A stretch of 64,000 nucleotides of DNA from Thereva unica. Its lineage: Eukaryota; Arthropoda; Insecta; Diptera; Therevidae. A program made the position numbers and the translations under genes. Where the stretch lies: positions 85,796,070-85,860,069 of the forward strand of contig OX465282.1 in assembly GCA_949987705.1 (NCBI GenBank), written 5' to 3'. The notes beneath the pieces were generated by a model, which saw nothing but the letters and a program-made list of their open reading frames with translations, did no database searches and had not been told where the DNA came from. Shown piece by piece: positions 62,261-64,000 of this stretch (position 1 is its first letter; each line of letters starts with the position of its first letter).

Positions 62261-62913
62261 GTGCAGGTTCCTCCTCCAGCCATCGGCCCGTGCTGTTATT
62301 TATAAATCCTACATTCGGCCTCTTCTCGAATATAACTCCCTCGTTTGGGGCGGTGCTCCAATAACCACCTTAGCATGGTTAGATAAGGTCCAAAAAAGGG
62401 CCCTTAAGTTAATTAATGACGATACCGCTTGCTCCACCATCGACCCCCTGAGCCACCGTAGGAATGTAGCAGCACTGACAAAATTTTATCGCTACTATCA
62501 TAGTGACTGTTCCTCCGAGTTAAACGCTCTCCTGCCTCCACGGCAATCCTATACCCGCAACACCAGATTAGCCCACTCGTCTCATTCCCTTCACCTGCAA
62601 CTACCCCTTTCACGCACTCAACAAGATATGAATTCGTTCGTTAATAGAACAACTCGACTGTGGAATAACCTCTCGCAGTCAGTATTTCCGAGCTCCTACA
62701 ACATCCAAGAGTTCAAACGCAGGGTTCATCACCACCTTCTTCAATACCCCCCCGTTCCTTTTAACCCTTAACCTATACCCCCCTCCCCTCCCCGTACTAA
62801 GCTTACTGCTAGACATTGCACCATGACGTGACAAATGACATGACGGACTAGTAGTACAAAGGGTGACTCCTGAGCTTAGCACTGTCACATAAAAAAAAAA
62901 AAAAAAAAAAAAA
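62261..62913 (+). pseudogene. LINE-B 3' end with poly(A), inserted in an H3 MITE
   Basis: Frame from about 62270: [59 protein letters not shown], ending [20 protein letters not shown] and a stop near 62771. The 3' UTR GACATTGCACCATGACGTG… ends CACAT plus 23 A. The best-preserved LINE-B end; it is strongly 5'-truncated. Confidence 0.9.
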
Positions 62914-62962
62914 TCTCGAATGCGCCCGCACCACAGAAAGGTTGGGAACCCCTGTCTTAATG

Positions 62963-63480
62963 CCCCAATTTACACACAGTTCGCCGGCAGGCCTGAAAGT
63001 TTTCGCTTTGAGGTCAAGTATTACCATACACTCACCGGCCGCCAACTGTATGGGGCCTGCAGTTCAAGAAAGCTGACAAAAATCGCACTTATCGGGCCTG
63101 AAGATCTGCAGCCTTATTATCGTTGTCGAATCATCCAAGTGAGATTTGTCTTAGGCGGTGTCACGTCACTTTGAATGTGGTATTTTAGTTGGCTAGTGAC
63201 GAGGCTACGAGAAACGTTGTGAAATGAAACACATTTTCATTTGACAATTGAGTTTGACGTATTTAACAGTGCGTTATGAAAAAGGCATAAGAACTCGTAA
63301 AAATTAATAAATAAAATTAGGTAATTTGCGCTTTGGTTATTGGATGTTAACTTTGTATAATTTTTTAGGGAATATGCAATCAAAAGAATTGTTTACATTT
63401 TTCTGCTTCAATTTTGCCAAAGATAGAACTGTCGATACCTACAAAGGTATGGATAAAATTGTCACTGGACACTTGCACCT
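62963..63480. other. Repeat-derived and unassigned DNA
   Basis: 62970-63060 resembles 15950-16035. No gene. Confidence 0.4.
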
Positions 63481-63481
63481 A

Positions 63482-64000
63482 CAGTCACCGAAATAATTAT
63501 AGGTTCACATAAAAAATTTAACGCTTTGCCGATTTAAATTTTTCTGAACCGTTATAAAGAGAGTAGTGCGATTGTATTCCATTCTTCCTTGAATCCCATT
63601 TGGAAATACTCTTGCTTTTGATAGTTAGTTGCAGATATATTTCAATATCGTCAAAACGTGCCTTAAAATTTGCGAAATATTTATAGGTTCACTGGAAAAT
63701 TTTTACAGTTATGTTAAGAGGGGGACGCTGATTTCATTTTTTTTAATGAGAAATACACTGGTAGAGTTTAAAGATTATTTAATAAATAATTTGTAGTTAT
63801 AATTTCATTATTTTAGATTATTTTTGTAAATATGCCACGTGGAGTTTCTCTAACAGAAGAAGAGAAAGGTAAAATAGCCGCTTAAAAAGATTCCGGCCTT
63901 TCAAACAGGAAAATAGCGATAAAATTAAACCGTTCATTGAACGTAGTGAATAATTTCTGCAGGCTAAAAGAAAATTATGGAAAACAAAGAAGAAGTGGAC
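63482..64000 (+). mobile_element. Tc1-type transposon, 5' part, cut by the window end
   Basis: After a TA, the left end CAGTCACCGAAATAATTATA fits Tc1-like termini. The phrase AATATTTATAGGTTCACTGG near 63672 repeats part of it, as in elements with internal direct repeats. The transposase starts at 63833. A right end would lie outside. Confidence 0.75.
63833..64000 (+). pseudogene. Tc1-type transposase N-terminus with a stop codon
   Basis: MPRGVSLTEEEKGKIAA is followed by TAA, then the same frame reads KDSGLSNRKIAIKLNRSLN and VVNNFCRLKENYGKQRRSG, i.e. the first helix-turn-helix of a Tc1-family transposase. The stop at about 63884 lies early in the DNA-binding domain, so this copy is inactive unless it is a sequencing error. 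The catalytic part is outside the window. Confidence 0.8.

Larger units (their letters stand above)
61659..62954. mobile_element. hAT-type MITE family H3, copy 2, with nested LINE-B and (TA)n
   Basis: CAGGGGTTCCCAACC at the left, GGTTGGGAACCCCTG at the right, TCTTAATG at 61651-61658 and 62955-62962. Its own sequence is homologous to 55136-55520 in inverted orientation. A LINE-B 3' end (62261-62913) and a (TA)n tract (62070-62145) are inside. Confidence 0.92.

Overview
This window is eukaryotic nuclear DNA, almost certainly from an insect. Four split protein-coding genes can be recognised by their conserved proteins: the 3' part of an ER-type 2-Cys peroxiredoxin (Prx4/Jafrac2-like, left edge, + strand), CWC27 (spliceosome-associated cyclophilin, - strand, complete in 7 exons), CLP1/cbc (RNA 5'-kinase of pre-mRNA 3' processing, + strand, complete in 6 exons), and the first two coding exons of a gene with a Gly-Tyr-Pro-rich N-terminal tail (phospholipid scramblase or annexin type, + strand), which are 21.8 kb apart. 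Ordinary introns are 50-60 bp, but three are swollen by transposons: CWC27 intron 2 (1.6 kb), CLP1 intron 2 (9.7 kb) and the tail-gene intron (21.8 kb). The species and order cannot be fixed from sequence alone.

Layout. 1-730: peroxiredoxin. 730-2210: old repeats with a large imperfect hairpin. 2215-5540: CWC27, with a tRNA-derived SINE and an RTE-type LINE fragment in its second intron. 5541-5961: a short divergent promoter shared with CLP1, split by a 130-bp palindromic MITE. 5962-17306: CLP1; its giant intron holds a hAT-like element, a MADF-domain TIR element, and a 5.5-kb foldback element with 1.1-kb near-identical inverted arms inserted into a LINE. 17.4-32.6 kb: intergenic transposon nest, including a 7.1-kb hAT-type element carrying a near-intact two-ORF LINE, and a 2.25-kb TIR element that received two related hAT-like elements at one target site. 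32.7-54.7 kb: the tail gene, whose intron carries several TIR elements, a ~2-kb CAGGG element, GGCCGCCATTTTG repeats and a 7.2-kb Ty3/gypsy (CsRn1-type) retrotransposon with near-identical LTRs. 54.7-64 kb: LINE fragments, two copies of another hAT-type MITE, a LINE cut by a 142-bp tandem array, and the start of a Tc1-type transposon.

The genes fit general housekeeping: redox folding in the ER, splicing, mRNA/tRNA processing and membrane-lipid biology. I see no operon-like logic beyond the head-to-head CWC27/CLP1 pair, both RNA-processing genes sharing about 420 bp of promoter.

The strongest unexpected signal is in the mobile DNA. At least eight small, mutually unrelated TIR families insert with 3-bp target duplications, and most share a terminal pattern (two purines at the tip and GTT[C/T] at positions 7-10), suggesting one transposase superfamily acts on all of them. 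A second set of elements makes 8-bp duplications, including one site hit twice. The gypsy element shows a textbook -1 frameshift site between gag and pol. All calls were read by eye; no database search was possible.
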